NCBI GenBank assembly: GCA_030430845.1
Contig: JAUIKE010000072.1
Location: 1-38,066, forward strand
DNA: 38,066 bases
Origin: Bacteroidia bacterium
GTDB lineage: Bacteria > Bacteroidota > Bacteroidia > Chitinophagales > Saprospiraceae
Direction of reading: 5' to 3'
A program made the translations under genes and the position numbers. The notes under the pieces were generated by a model, which was given only the letters and a program-made list of their open reading frames with translations, searched no databases and had not been told where the DNA came from. Of the stretch, positions 7,661 through 14,639 are shown piece after piece (the first letter of the stretch is position 1; each line of letters begins with the position of its first letter).

Positions 7661-9307
7661 ATGAAAGTTAAAATCCTTTTTTTATTCTTAACCATAGGTT
7701 CTCTATTCCTAACAGCTTGTCAGACGGGAAGCACGGAAGGAGTAGATACAGCAGAAGTGAGCGTGGACTCTACGGACATCGACTACTTCGTCAGCAAGCT
7801 GGCTTCCGATGAATTTCTGGGCCGTATGCCTTTTACAGAAGGAGAAACCCAAACTGTGAGTTTCCTCGAATCAGAATTAAAAAAGATAGGATTAGAACCG
7901 GGTAATGGAGACAGCTATTTTCAGGATGTACCGCTGGTAGAAATTACCGGCACTCCAGGGCCGAACATGACTGCTAAGGGCCCTGCGGGGGAAGTTACCC
8001 TAGATATTGGCGATGATTATGTCATTCATACTCAGCGAGAACAAGCGGAAATCAACATCCAAAATTCAGAACTGGTTTTTTGCGGATACGGCATTGTGGC
8101 GCCGGAATATGGATGGAATGATTATGAAGGCATCGACATGAAAGGGAAAACAGCCGTGGTACTCGTCAATGACCCCGGCTTTGAAAGTGAGGACAGCACC
8201 TTTTTCAAAGGAGGAACCATGACCTATTACGGTCGTTGGACCTACAAATATGAAGAAGCTGCCCGGCAAGGAGCAGAAGGTATTCTGATCGTCCACCAAA
8301 CAGCCCCGGCAGGTTATCCTTGGTTTGTAGTACAGAATGGCTTTATGGGTGCTGCGCTTAACCTTCAAACGGAAGACGGCAATGCCGGCCTGGCCGCTAT
8401 ACAAGGATGGCTGACACTGGATGCCGCTGTTCAACTGCTAAAAGCTTCCGGCATCACGGATAAAAAATTCTTTGAGATCGCCGGGCAGCCCGGCTTCAAA
8501 CCTATTCCATTAGGTGTTACAATCAACACCAGCCTAACAAATAAATTCAAAAAGGACGTTTCTAAAAACGTAGTAGGAATGATCACAGGTAGTGAAGCGC
8601 CCGATGAATACATTATCTACTCTGCCCACTGGGATCATTTCGGAATCAGTACGGTAGTGGATGGAGATTCTATTTATAATGGTGCGGTAGACAATGCCAG
8701 TGGCACGGCGGCTGTCATGGCCATCGCCAAAGCCATGAGCAAAATGGAAGAAAAGCCCAAACGCTCTGTTGTCTTTCTTTTTGTTACGGCAGAAGAACAA
8801 GGCCTCCTAGGTTCGGCCTATTATGCGGATAACCCAATCTTCCCACCCAAACAGACGGTGGCCAACCTCAACATGGATGCTCTGAATCCCAATGGTCGTA
8901 TGAAAGACCTGACCATCACAGGAAAAGGGCAGTCCGAAATGGATGAACTAGCCGAAGAAGCTGCAAAGCAGCAAGGGCGATATATATTGCCAAATCAGGA
9001 ACCGGAGAAAGGCTTTTTCTTCCGTTCTGACCATTTTAATTTTGCCAAAATAGGGATTCCCGCACTGTACGCCTCCGGTGGCTATGACCATTGGGAAAAA
9101 GGTAAAGAATACGCCATGGAAATGCAAAATGATTTTACAGCTAATCATTACCACCGTCCATCTGATGAGTACGCTCCAGGAGCATTCCAAATGGGAGGAA
9201 TGCTGCAAGATGCACAGTTATATTTGAATGTCGGCTTAAAGCTGGCTAATGATACTAGCCTGCATCCACAGTGGAAAGAAGGATCAGAGTTTAAAAGTAA
9301 GCGATAA
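7661..9307 (+). CDS. M28-family metallo-aminopeptidase lipoprotein with PA domain
   Basis: A 548-aa exported lipoprotein (signal to FLTAC, Cys20). Residues about 130-260 form a protease-associated (PA) insert, followed by the M28 zinc peptidase core. Co-catalytic zinc ligands and catalytic residues are visible: H323 in SAHWDHFG, D344 in AVDNASGTAA, the glutamates E378/E379 in TAEEQGLLGS, D406 in NMDALNPNGR and H498 in YHRPSDE. M28 enzymes of this plan remove N-terminal amino acids from peptides outside the cytoplasm. The C-terminus is encoded inside a terminator hairpin shared with the convergent cyanophycinase-like gene, so both proteins end alike (FKSKR and FKNKR). Confidence 0.95.
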   Translation: MKVKILFLFLTIGSLFLTACQTGSTEGVDTAEVSVDSTDIDYFVSKLASDEFLGRMPFTEGETQTVSFLESELKKIGLEPGNGDSYFQDVPLVEITGTPGPNMTAKGPAGEVTLDIGDDYVIHTQREQAEINIQNSELVFCGYGIVAPEYGWNDYEGIDMKGKTAVVLVNDPGFESEDSTFFKGGTMTYYGRWTYKYEEAARQGAEGILIVHQTAPAGYPWFVVQNGFMGAALNLQTEDGNAGLAAIQGWLTLDAAVQLLKASGITDKKFFEIAGQPGFKPIPLGVTINTSLTNKFKKDVSKNVVGMITGSEAPDEYIIYSAHWDHFGISTVVDGDSIYNGAVDNASGTAAVMAIAKAMSKMEEKPKRSVVFLFVTAEEQGLLGSAYYADNPIFPPKQTVANLNMDALNPNGRMKDLTITGKGQSEMDELAEEAAKQQGRYILPNQEPEKGFFFRSDHFNFAKIGIPALYASGGYDHWEKGKEYAMEMQNDFTANHYHRPSDEYAPGAFQMGGMLQDAQLYLNVGLKLANDTSLHPQWKEGSEFKSKR

Positions 9308-9350
9308 AAAGAATGGGCGGCTCTGGCCGCCCATTCTTTTTATCGCTTAT
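9297..9350. terminator. Shared bidirectional terminator overlapping both stop codons
   Basis: A perfect stem of at least 21 bp (9301-9321 with 9326-9346, loop TCTG), extendable outwards on both sides, with AAAAA on one arm and TTTTT on the other. The TAA of the M28 gene (9305-9307) and the TAA of the convergent gene (9340-9342) both lie in the stem. Confidence 0.93.
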
Positions 9351-10209
9351 TTTTAAACCCCTCCGGCAGTTCCATTTCATCATACCTCACGCTCCTTCGC
9401 ATGGGCTTTCTTTCCTTTAAATCAAACCGGTCCCCTTCTGCTAGAAAGTAAAAACGACCGGATTTTTCCAGCACTTCATGATCATAGATGGCCACATAGG
9501 AAGGGCCCATTACTGTAAACGAATCTCCTTGCACAATGATCGCCGTTTTTTCATCCAACCCGATACCCAGCAACTCAGGCTTAGCTTTGATCACCTCAAT
9601 CAGGTCAAACTGACGGTTGCGCTTCAGCAAGTGTTGATCGATCGCTGAATTTTTCAAATAACCAAAGCCCACCTCATGGTCGCCCATCATAACCGTATTG
9701 GTTTTGGTATCGCCTCGGGCCAGGTAAGATCCTTGGATAGTGGCTCCGGCAGAGGAACCACCGATCACACCTCCTCTATCTAATACGCCCTGGAAAGCCG
9801 CTTCTGCTTTGGTTCCCGCATAGGCATCCACAATACGCCATTGACGACCTCCGGAAAACCAAACTCCGGTAGCTTCATTAATGGCCCGGACGAATTCATC
9901 CGTATCAGCTTCAGCGGGATCGTAGGTATGAACTACCGTAACTTCTTTGGCTCCCTGATCCAGAAAGGGCTGGATGACACGACCTTTGTAAGCCAGGTCA
10001 AAATCCTGGCGGCCACTTGCTGTAGGGATGTATACGATTTTGGCTTGCGAACCACCCGCCAGGTCCACAAATCGTTTGATGATCTCGGGGCCGGCCCCGC
10101 CACCGCCGACGATAACCAGTGCGCCGCTTTTAGGGCCCACTTCCTGAGCATTTAGGTTGAAGGTGACCAATAGAGAAAGAGTGAAAAAGAAAATCTTATT
10201 AAGCCTCAT
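9340..10209 (-). CDS. Cyanophycinase-like exported serine peptidase (S51)
   Basis: A 289-aa protein with a signal peptide (MRLNKIFFFTLSLLVTFNLNAQ, residues 1-22). It has the peptidase S51 features: GGGGAGPEI at about 35-43, the nucleophile elbow GGSSAGA (Ser153) and DQHLLKRNR (Asp191, His193). S51 cyanophycinases cut beta-Asp-Arg dipeptides from cyanophycin; exported forms let a cell feed on external polymer (family knowledge). No cyanophycin synthetase is in this window, so scavenging is more likely than storage use (inference). Length is normal for the family. Its C-terminal codons are part of the terminator shared with the M28 peptidase gene. Confidence 0.92.
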   Translation of the reverse strand: MRLNKIFFFTLSLLVTFNLNAQEVGPKSGALVIVGGGGAGPEIIKRFVDLAGGSQAKIVYIPTASGRQDFDLAYKGRVIQPFLDQGAKEVTVVHTYDPAEADTDEFVRAINEATGVWFSGGRQWRIVDAYAGTKAEAAFQGVLDRGGVIGGSSAGATIQGSYLARGDTKTNTVMMGDHEVGFGYLKNSAIDQHLLKRNRQFDLIEVIKAKPELLGIGLDEKTAIIVQGDSFTVMGPSYVAIYDHEVLEKSGRFYFLAEGDRFDLKERKPMRRSVRYDEMELPEGFKNKR

Positions 10210-10406
10210 TAGTGTTTTTTTGGTGAAAAAAGTGAATGGTTTGAAAGATAAGGAAAATGCGCTTTCCTCTATGCATCGCCTTTATTGATCCTGTTGACTA
10301 TTAAGGCAATTTAATGTAAATTAATTGTTAACCGACTTCAGGCAGAGCGGTTGTATGTTGATTTTTCTTCAAAAGAGGCATACCATTTTTTCACAAAACC
10401 AAGCGC

Positions 10407-10802
10407 ATGCAGGTTTTACCTTCCATATACGTAGCCCCCAGTTCGCTGGGTGGAAGAGGGGTATTTACCTCCGAAGACATTCCTGAAGGCACCCCTATTG
10501 AAATTAGTCCGGTCATTGTTTTACCCCAAAAGGATGTTCCTCATATACACGCCACTAAGCTGCACGATTACTATTTTATTTGGGGTAAAAAAGATAAAGA
10601 GTGCGCCATCATTCTGGGGTACGGTTCTATTTATAACCACTCTTACCATCCGAATGCACAATATGTGCCGGATTACCAAGGCAAAACCCTCGATTTTTAT
10701 GCCCTGACGGATATCAAGGCCGGCGAAGAGATCACAGTTAATTACAGCGGAAATCCGGATGGAGCAAGAGGGGTTTGGTTTGAGGTGAAGGAGGAAGGGT
10801 GA
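10407..10802 (+). CDS. Small SET domain-containing protein
   Basis: A 131-aa cytosolic protein consisting of little more than a SET domain. GGRGVFTSEDIPEGTPIE (about 15-32) is the SET N-terminal strand with the S-adenosylmethionine loop, and GSIYNHSYHPNA (73-84, NHS) together with GEEITVNY (106-113) form the pseudoknot and catalytic Tyr region. There is no post-SET cysteine cluster. Such mini-SET proteins are predicted protein-lysine methyltransferases; the bacterial target is unknown. It is a monocistronic gene followed by the IS200-type element. Confidence 0.9.
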   Translation: MQVLPSIYVAPSSLGGRGVFTSEDIPEGTPIEISPVIVLPQKDVPHIHATKLHDYYFIWGKKDKECAIILGYGSIYNHSYHPNAQYVPDYQGKTLDFYALTDIKAGEEITVNYSGNPDGARGVWFEVKEEG

Positions 10803-10985
10803 AGTGAAGGCTACTGATACTGTAGTGTTTCTAAGCACCTGTTCCAGTAATTTTGAAGTGAATTTTCGGAAACTCTAATCTTATAATAACTTACCATTTG
10901 GGGGCTAAAAAAAGCCCAACCTTTCATTGACAACGCCCACCATTGCTTGTATTTTGAATTATTTCAAACTTAAAACCAACAAGCA

Positions 10986-11447
10986 ATGGGGAACACCTAT
11001 GTGCAATTTTATGTCCAAATTATCTTCGCTGTAAAATATCGGGAGGCTGTCATCAGTGATTCCTTAAAACCCCAATTATACAAGCACATCGCCAGGGTCG
11101 TCAAGGATCAAAACCATAAATTATTTATCATAAATGGTATGCCTGATCACATGCATTTGCTAATAGGTATGCGACCAAGTCAATCCATTTCGGACTTGGT
11201 CCAAAGAATTAAAGGAAATTCTTCAAGGTGGATCAATGAAAACAAGCTAACGCCCAAACCATTTCGATGGCAAACGGGATATGCCTGCTTCTCATATAGT
11301 CAATCTGCCCTGCCTAATGTTATTCGCTATATCAAAAACCAGGAACAACATCATCAAAAAAAAAGCTTCCTAGAGGAATATGTAGCTTTTTTGGATGCTT
11401 TTGAGGTGGAATATGAAGAGAAATATTTGTTTGAGGAACTGGAATGA
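10986..11447 (+). CDS. tnpA: IS200/IS605 family transposase (TnpA, Y1 HUH)
   Basis: A 153-aa protein, the usual size for IS200 TnpA. It has the HUH motif in PDHMHLLIG (His55, His57) that holds the metal, and the catalytic tyrosine in RYIKNQEQHH (Tyr115). These enzymes act as dimers that cut and rejoin single-stranded DNA at hairpins in the element ends and at the lagging-strand template. The gene appears intact. No accessory RNA-guided nuclease (TnpB) is beside it. The many short hairpins in this window may be unrelated to it, though Y1 proteins are also known to mobilise REP hairpins. Confidence 0.95.
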   Translation: MGNTYVQFYVQIIFAVKYREAVISDSLKPQLYKHIARVVKDQNHKLFIINGMPDHMHLLIGMRPSQSISDLVQRIKGNSSRWINENKLTPKPFRWQTGYACFSYSQSALPNVIRYIKNQEQHHQKKSFLEEYVAFLDAFEVEYEEKYLFEELE

Positions 11448-11580
11448 AATGGTTTTAGGTGGTGTTTCGTCCGTTGATGATTGTGAAAGAACGAAAAAGA
11501 TTGCCCACGGCTGAAGCCGAGGGCTATTAAGAAGATGCGTCCCCATGAGACTTACAGAGCAAAAAAATGACTGCTTGCAT

Positions 11581-11604
11581 ACGTTCCGGCGGAACGTTTT
11601 TTTT
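11581..11604 (+). terminator. Intrinsic terminator downstream of tnpA
   Basis: A 7-bp GC-rich stem (ACGTTCC / GGAACGT, loop GGC) is followed directly by eight T. It can end the transposase transcript about 135 nt after the stop, or may be part of the element's right-end structure. Confidence 0.75.
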
Positions 11605-11636
11605 GATAACCCCCGGCTTCAGACGGGGGAAAGGAC

Positions 11637-11677
11637 AAAAAAAGCTCTATTCAAGTTTTAAACCTAAATAGAGCTTT
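11637..11677 (-). terminator. Intrinsic terminator of ssrA
   Basis: Read on the minus strand, AAAGCTCTATT (11677-11667) pairs with AATAGAGCTTT (11651-11641) around a 15-nt loop and runs into a T tract. It starts 10 nt after the mature 3' end of the tmRNA. Confidence 0.88.
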
Positions 11678-11687
11678 CTAGTTATTG

Positions 11688-12313
11688 TGGAGACGGCGAG
11701 CAATACGTTAGAAGTTGATGGAACTTCCGCTGATCAAACAGCCTCCGGTTTCCCGAAGTATCGGACTATATCATCATCTCCGAAGAGATGTTGGGCGCTT
11801 TGGGCTCACCTTGGTGTCCCTAGTCTCTGCACCTTCCAGGATCTGCCTCCCGGCTTGGCTCAGGATTACCATATTCGCAAAAAAAGACGAAGGTAGGCTT
11901 CCCTGAATTCACCCAATTTTATCACCGTACGTCACCGCACGGGCGACCCTCTGAGTCGAACTCGCGTCCAGACAAAGCACCAGAGAGCTTTCTACATGCT
12001 TAGTTCCCAGTTAAATTTTCGAGCGAATGGTAGGATTGGAAACCCTCCTGACATCCGCCTTATCTCTTTGATTTCACACCGAGGTCAGAGAAAGCCCCGC
12101 TGCTAGCCTGAAGGTTGGTGATGTGCGCTGAGCTGTGTATCAGGCGTCAAGCCCAGGGCACAAAGGCAGTTTAAGACCTAGTCTTACGCTGCCATGGCAT
12201 AACTTCCGTTGCCATATAAAAAAGTGTTTATCGTCATTTGTTAACGGAGTGAACAACGTGCTCCGACATGCTTACTAACTAGTCGACTTTCCTGTCGATT
12301 CCATTACGTCCCC
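11688..12313 (-). ncRNA. ssrA: tmRNA (ssrA), interrupted by a group I intron in the T-loop
   Basis: On the minus strand the gene begins GGGGACGTAATGGAATCGAC at 12313, the canonical tmRNA 5' end. The tag frame is at 12213-12184 and reads GNGSYAMAA then TAA, close to YALAA/YAMAA tags of Bacteroidota; helix H5 (AAGAC TA GGTCTT) follows at once. The 5' exon ends at 11954 in GGACGCGAGTTCGACT. After removal of 11701-11953 the 3' exon (CTCGCCGTCTCCA, 11700-11688) completes a T-arm with stem GCGAG/CUCGC and 7-nt loop UUCGACU, and CGUCUCC pairs with the 5' GGGGACG as the acceptor stem. CCA is not encoded. The spliced RNA is 373 nt, a normal length. tmRNA with SmpB rescues stalled ribosomes and tags the incomplete protein. 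A weak -7-like TATAATTG lies about 40 nt upstream. Confidence 0.95.
11701..11953 (-). ncRNA. Group I self-splicing intron inside ssrA (about 253 nt, no ORF)
   Basis: The intron starts right after exon U (11954) and ends with G (11701). P1: exon CGACU pairs with intron GGUCG (11948-11944), giving the required U-G pair at the 5' splice site, with loop CAGAG. P2: CCGTGC/GTACGG. Conserved core: P-like GAATTCAGGGAAGCC, Q AATCCTGAGCC (11867-11857), R GCAGAGACTA (11830-11821) and S GATATAGTCC (11772-11763); GACTA pairs with TAGTC as P7. P9 is CTTCGG-GAAA-CCGGAG (11758-11743), followed by hairpins GCTG/CAGC and GAAGTT/AACTTC. The core is similar to small IC3 introns of cyanobacterial tRNA genes (from memory). 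There is no homing endonuclease frame. Splice sites are inferred from restoring the T-arm. Confidence 0.93.
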
Positions 12314-12401
12314 ATTTGTCAATTGTTGAAAAGGTCTTTTCCTTTTCAGTCTGCAATTATACCAACATACTTTTACATAAAAAAGTTTCCTCGGCATTGT
12401 T

Positions 12402-12430
12402 TAAAAAGGGCGCCTCGGGGGAAGCGCCCT
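12402..12430 (-). terminator. Minus-strand terminator without an obvious gene
   Basis: On the minus strand AGGGCGC pairs with GCGCCCT (12430-12424 with 12413-12407) and is followed by a T run. It lies about 90 bp upstream of ssrA, so it would end a transcript coming from 12431-12850. No protein gene lies there on this strand; a small RNA is possible. Confidence 0.55.
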
Positions 12431-12593
12431 CATCTTCATTTCACACTGACCTCCATTCTCGCTCCTCATATGAAAATTGATTGGGTTAGACACTGAAGTG
12501 TGTTTATTTTGGGCAAATGTCACACAGCACTCCAGGCTTATTTGTTCTTTAGACGCATAGATTAGGAAAAGTCACATATATTTATTGAAGGAA

Positions 12594-12782
12594 GGGGTTG
12601 TGTGAAAACTCGTTCCTCCATCGACCGCCAAAGGCTTGCTGACGGCAGGGCGTTTTTGCCACCCCATTAAATTTCATTTAGGAGGTCGTTTTAAGAAAAA
12701 AACAAAGTTTTTTTCTTAAAACGACCTCCTAAAAGAATATTATTGGTTGTGTGAAAAGGCCGAAGGACTTTTTACACAACCC
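12594..12782. repeat. Complex of nested hairpins upstream of the dehydrogenase gene
   Basis: A perfect 27-bp hairpin (12677-12703 with 12707-12733, loop AAA, containing AGGAGGTCGTTTTAAG) is flanked by GGGGTTGTGTGAAAA at 12594 and GGTTGTGTGAAAA at 12744. The segment TTTTTACACAACCCC ending at 12782 can pair with either flanking copy, so alternative folds exist. It may be a mobile palindromic unit; a regulatory switch is possible but unproven. The promoter of the next gene lies downstream of it, at 12807. Confidence 0.7.
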
Positions 12783-12806
12783 CTTCCGGATTATCTAAGC
12801 CTTTAC

Positions 12807-12814
12807 TATATTTG
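12807..12814 (+). promoter_or_regulatory. Bacteroidota -7 element for the saccharopine/alanine dehydrogenase-type gene
   Basis: TATATTTG matches the TAnnTTTG consensus and sits 41 nt before the start codon at 12856. I see no clear TTG at -33, so it is a partial match. Confidence 0.55.
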
Positions 12815-12855
12815 CCGATCATTTAATTGCTATAACAACAAAAAACATACGCTGC

Positions 12856-14055
12856 ATGAAAATAGGTATCATACGCGAAGGAAAAGTTCCGCCCGATTCC
12901 AGAGTGCCGCTCACTCCTGCGCAGTGCAAAAAAATTCAAAATGAGTACGAGCTTCCTATCCAGATTGAGCCTTCTACTGGGCGATGCTACACCGATGAAG
13001 AATATCAGAAGGCAGGCTTAAATTTGGCTCAGGACATGGAAAGATGTGATATCCTTCTAGGCGTTAAAGAAGTACCTATTGAGCAGCTGATTCCAGAAAA
13101 AACATATTGCTTTTTTTCCCACACGATTAAAGAACAAGCTTATAATCGAAAATTGCTCAAAAACATACTCGAAAAGAAGATCCGACTCATCGATTACGAG
13201 GTATTAACGGATGACAAAGGGCGTCGACTTATAGCGTTCGGCCGATTTGCAGGAATGGTGGGCGCTCATAATGCCTTATATACTTACAGTAAACGAACAG
13301 GAGCTTTTGAACTGAAGAGGATGAAAGATCATCACGATTACGCAGAAGCAAAAGCTAATTATAAAAAAATAAAGTTTCCTCCTGTTAAGATCGTACTAAC
13401 AGGTACCGGCCGGGTTGGCATGGGAGCCGCACAGGTACTCAAAGATATGGGGATCAAAAAAGTAGAGCCCGAGGATTTCCTCCAACACGATTACGAAGAA
13501 GCAGTTTTCACTCAACTCCGTTTAGGCTACTACGTCGGGCGGCCCGACGGCAAAGCCTTTCCTCCCAAAGAATTCTACGAGCATCCCGATCGCTTCGTCA
13601 GTGTATTTGAGCCTTTTACTAGAAAAGCCGATATTATGATCAACGGCATTTACTGGGATAATCGGGCACCGGCTTTTTTCAGCGCTGAAGAAATGTGCTC
13701 TGAAGAATTTCGTATAAAGGTCATCGCAGACGTTACCTGCGATATTGCTCCCGTTTCTTCCATCCCCTCAACCCTAAAAGCCTCCACCATCGAAGAACCG
13801 ATCTTCGGATTTAACCCCTTCACAGAATCAGAAGAAGCCCCCCACCAGGAGCATGTTATCGACATGATGACCGTGGATAATTTGCCGAACGAACTGCCGC
13901 GGGATGCTTCTAAGGCTTTCGGAGAGCAGTTTATGGAACACATTTTGCCAGAATTTTTAAAACCGCAGAGTGATATGTTAGATCGGGCGACGATTGCGGT
14001 GAATGGGGAATTGGGGGAGCATTTTTTATATTTAAAAGAATATGCCGGCTTATAG
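12856..14055 (+). CDS. Saccharopine dehydrogenase (L-lysine-forming)/alanine dehydrogenase-type NAD-dependent enzyme
   Basis: A 399-aa cytosolic protein of the AlaDh/PNT fold. The N-terminal domain begins MKIGIIREGKVPPDSRVPLTP and holds the residues that match the catalytic pair of yeast Lys1: Lys71 in GVKEVP and His89 in FFSHTIKEQ. FGRFAGMVGAHNAL (128-141) is a signature of the Lys1-like branch. The NAD-binding Rossmann motif is LTGTGRVGMGAAQVL (181-195). Lys1 enzymes interconvert saccharopine with lysine and 2-oxoglutarate, so a lysine-metabolism role is inferred; Bacteroidota homologues are also labelled alanine dehydrogenase, and the true substrate cannot be read here. It is monocistronic, with a -7 element 41 nt upstream. 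Confidence 0.82.
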   Translation: MKIGIIREGKVPPDSRVPLTPAQCKKIQNEYELPIQIEPSTGRCYTDEEYQKAGLNLAQDMERCDILLGVKEVPIEQLIPEKTYCFFSHTIKEQAYNRKLLKNILEKKIRLIDYEVLTDDKGRRLIAFGRFAGMVGAHNALYTYSKRTGAFELKRMKDHHDYAEAKANYKKIKFPPVKIVLTGTGRVGMGAAQVLKDMGIKKVEPEDFLQHDYEEAVFTQLRLGYYVGRPDGKAFPPKEFYEHPDRFVSVFEPFTRKADIMINGIYWDNRAPAFFSAEEMCSEEFRIKVIADVTCDIAPVSSIPSTLKASTIEEPIFGFNPFTESEEAPHQEHVIDMMTVDNLPNELPRDASKAFGEQFMEHILPEFLKPQSDMLDRATIAVNGELGEHFLYLKEYAGL

Positions 14056-14155
14056 TTTCCTATATTGGCTTGGCTTTTTTTGACACAGACTTTCACAGGT
14101 TAAAACTGATTTACACAGATTAGATTTTGCTAAATTCATTATATTCTAAATCCCT

Positions 14156-14496
14156 GCTCGTGGCGGGTTTCTAAACCGCCCAACGCAATATTTCGCCAGT
14201 TTCCTAACTGGCGATCCCTAAACCTCTACCTCATTTAAACTTTGGCATAAAGAACCTTCCTTTACCCCAATTACCGCCTGAAGGCGAAAAATGTATTAGT
14301 AATAATTATCCACCGCCGCTGGCGGTGGATAATTATTACTATTCAATGCACGATTCTACCGGATTAATCACCCATTCTTGAACAACTATTAACATGGATA
14401 TAAGCAAATATTAATGATTCTTGTTACGTACCTTATATCGCCAGTTTGGAAACTGGCCAGATAATGCGTTGGGCGGTTTGGAAACCCGCCACGAGC
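14156..14496. repeat. Pair of 60-bp inverted repeats built from mini-hairpins
   Basis: The 60-bp segment at 14156-14215 (starting GCTCGTGGCGGGTTTC) is the reverse complement of 14437-14496 with few differences. Each arm is made of two small hairpins, one GGCGGTTTGGAAACCGCC type and one CGCCAGTTTGGAAACTGGCG type. The 221-bp core holds a perfect hairpin at 14298-14340. No gene lies inside. It resembles a composite REP/MITE structure. Just before it, 14085-14125 has CACAGATT-type repeats common in this phylum. Confidence 0.8.
14298..14340. terminator. Perfect 20-bp hairpin, possibly a bidirectional terminator
   Basis: AGTAATAATTATCCACCGCC (14298-14317) pairs perfectly with 14321-14340 around a 3-nt loop. 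The GC-rich top and AT-rich base resemble other terminators here, but it lies 243 nt after the nearest stop codon and lacks a clean T run, so it could equally be part of the surrounding repeat. Confidence 0.5.
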
Positions 14497-14639
14497 AAGT
14501 TCCGTCACAACCGTAGGTTAGAGACTGCCAGCCAGGTTTTGGACAGTCTCCATACTGCTCACCATTTTCCCAGCCCAATACTTCATTTAATTAACGAATT
14601 GAAGTATATTTCCACGATAACACAAGAATACCATAACTC

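Larger units (their letters stand above)
10898..11629 (+). mobile_element. IS200/IS605-type element (approximate limits)
   Basis: The element contains a single Y1 transposase gene with no tnpB. On the left is a subterminal hairpin (TTGGGGGCT AAAAAA AGCCCAA, 10898-10919). On the right are GC hairpins built on GGCTTCAGCC: GCCCACGGCTGAAGCCGAGGG at 11503-11523 (split here as two arms around GAA) and CCCCCGGCTTCAGACGGGGG at 11610-11629. IS200-type elements lack terminal inverted repeats, so exact ends cannot be set from the sequence alone. Confidence 0.6.

Noticed and set aside
11687..11906. Short plus-strand reading frames of 63-69 aa
   Set aside because: They are antisense to the tmRNA 3' exon and group I intron, and show no family resemblance.
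11944..11975. tRNA gene suggested by GAGTTCGACTC
   Set aside because: No D-arm or anticodon arm is nearby; the segment is the T-arm of the tmRNA 5' exon.
12747..12944. Plus-strand 65-aa reading frame over the dehydrogenase start
   Set aside because: It overlaps the real gene in another frame and starts inside a hairpin repeat.
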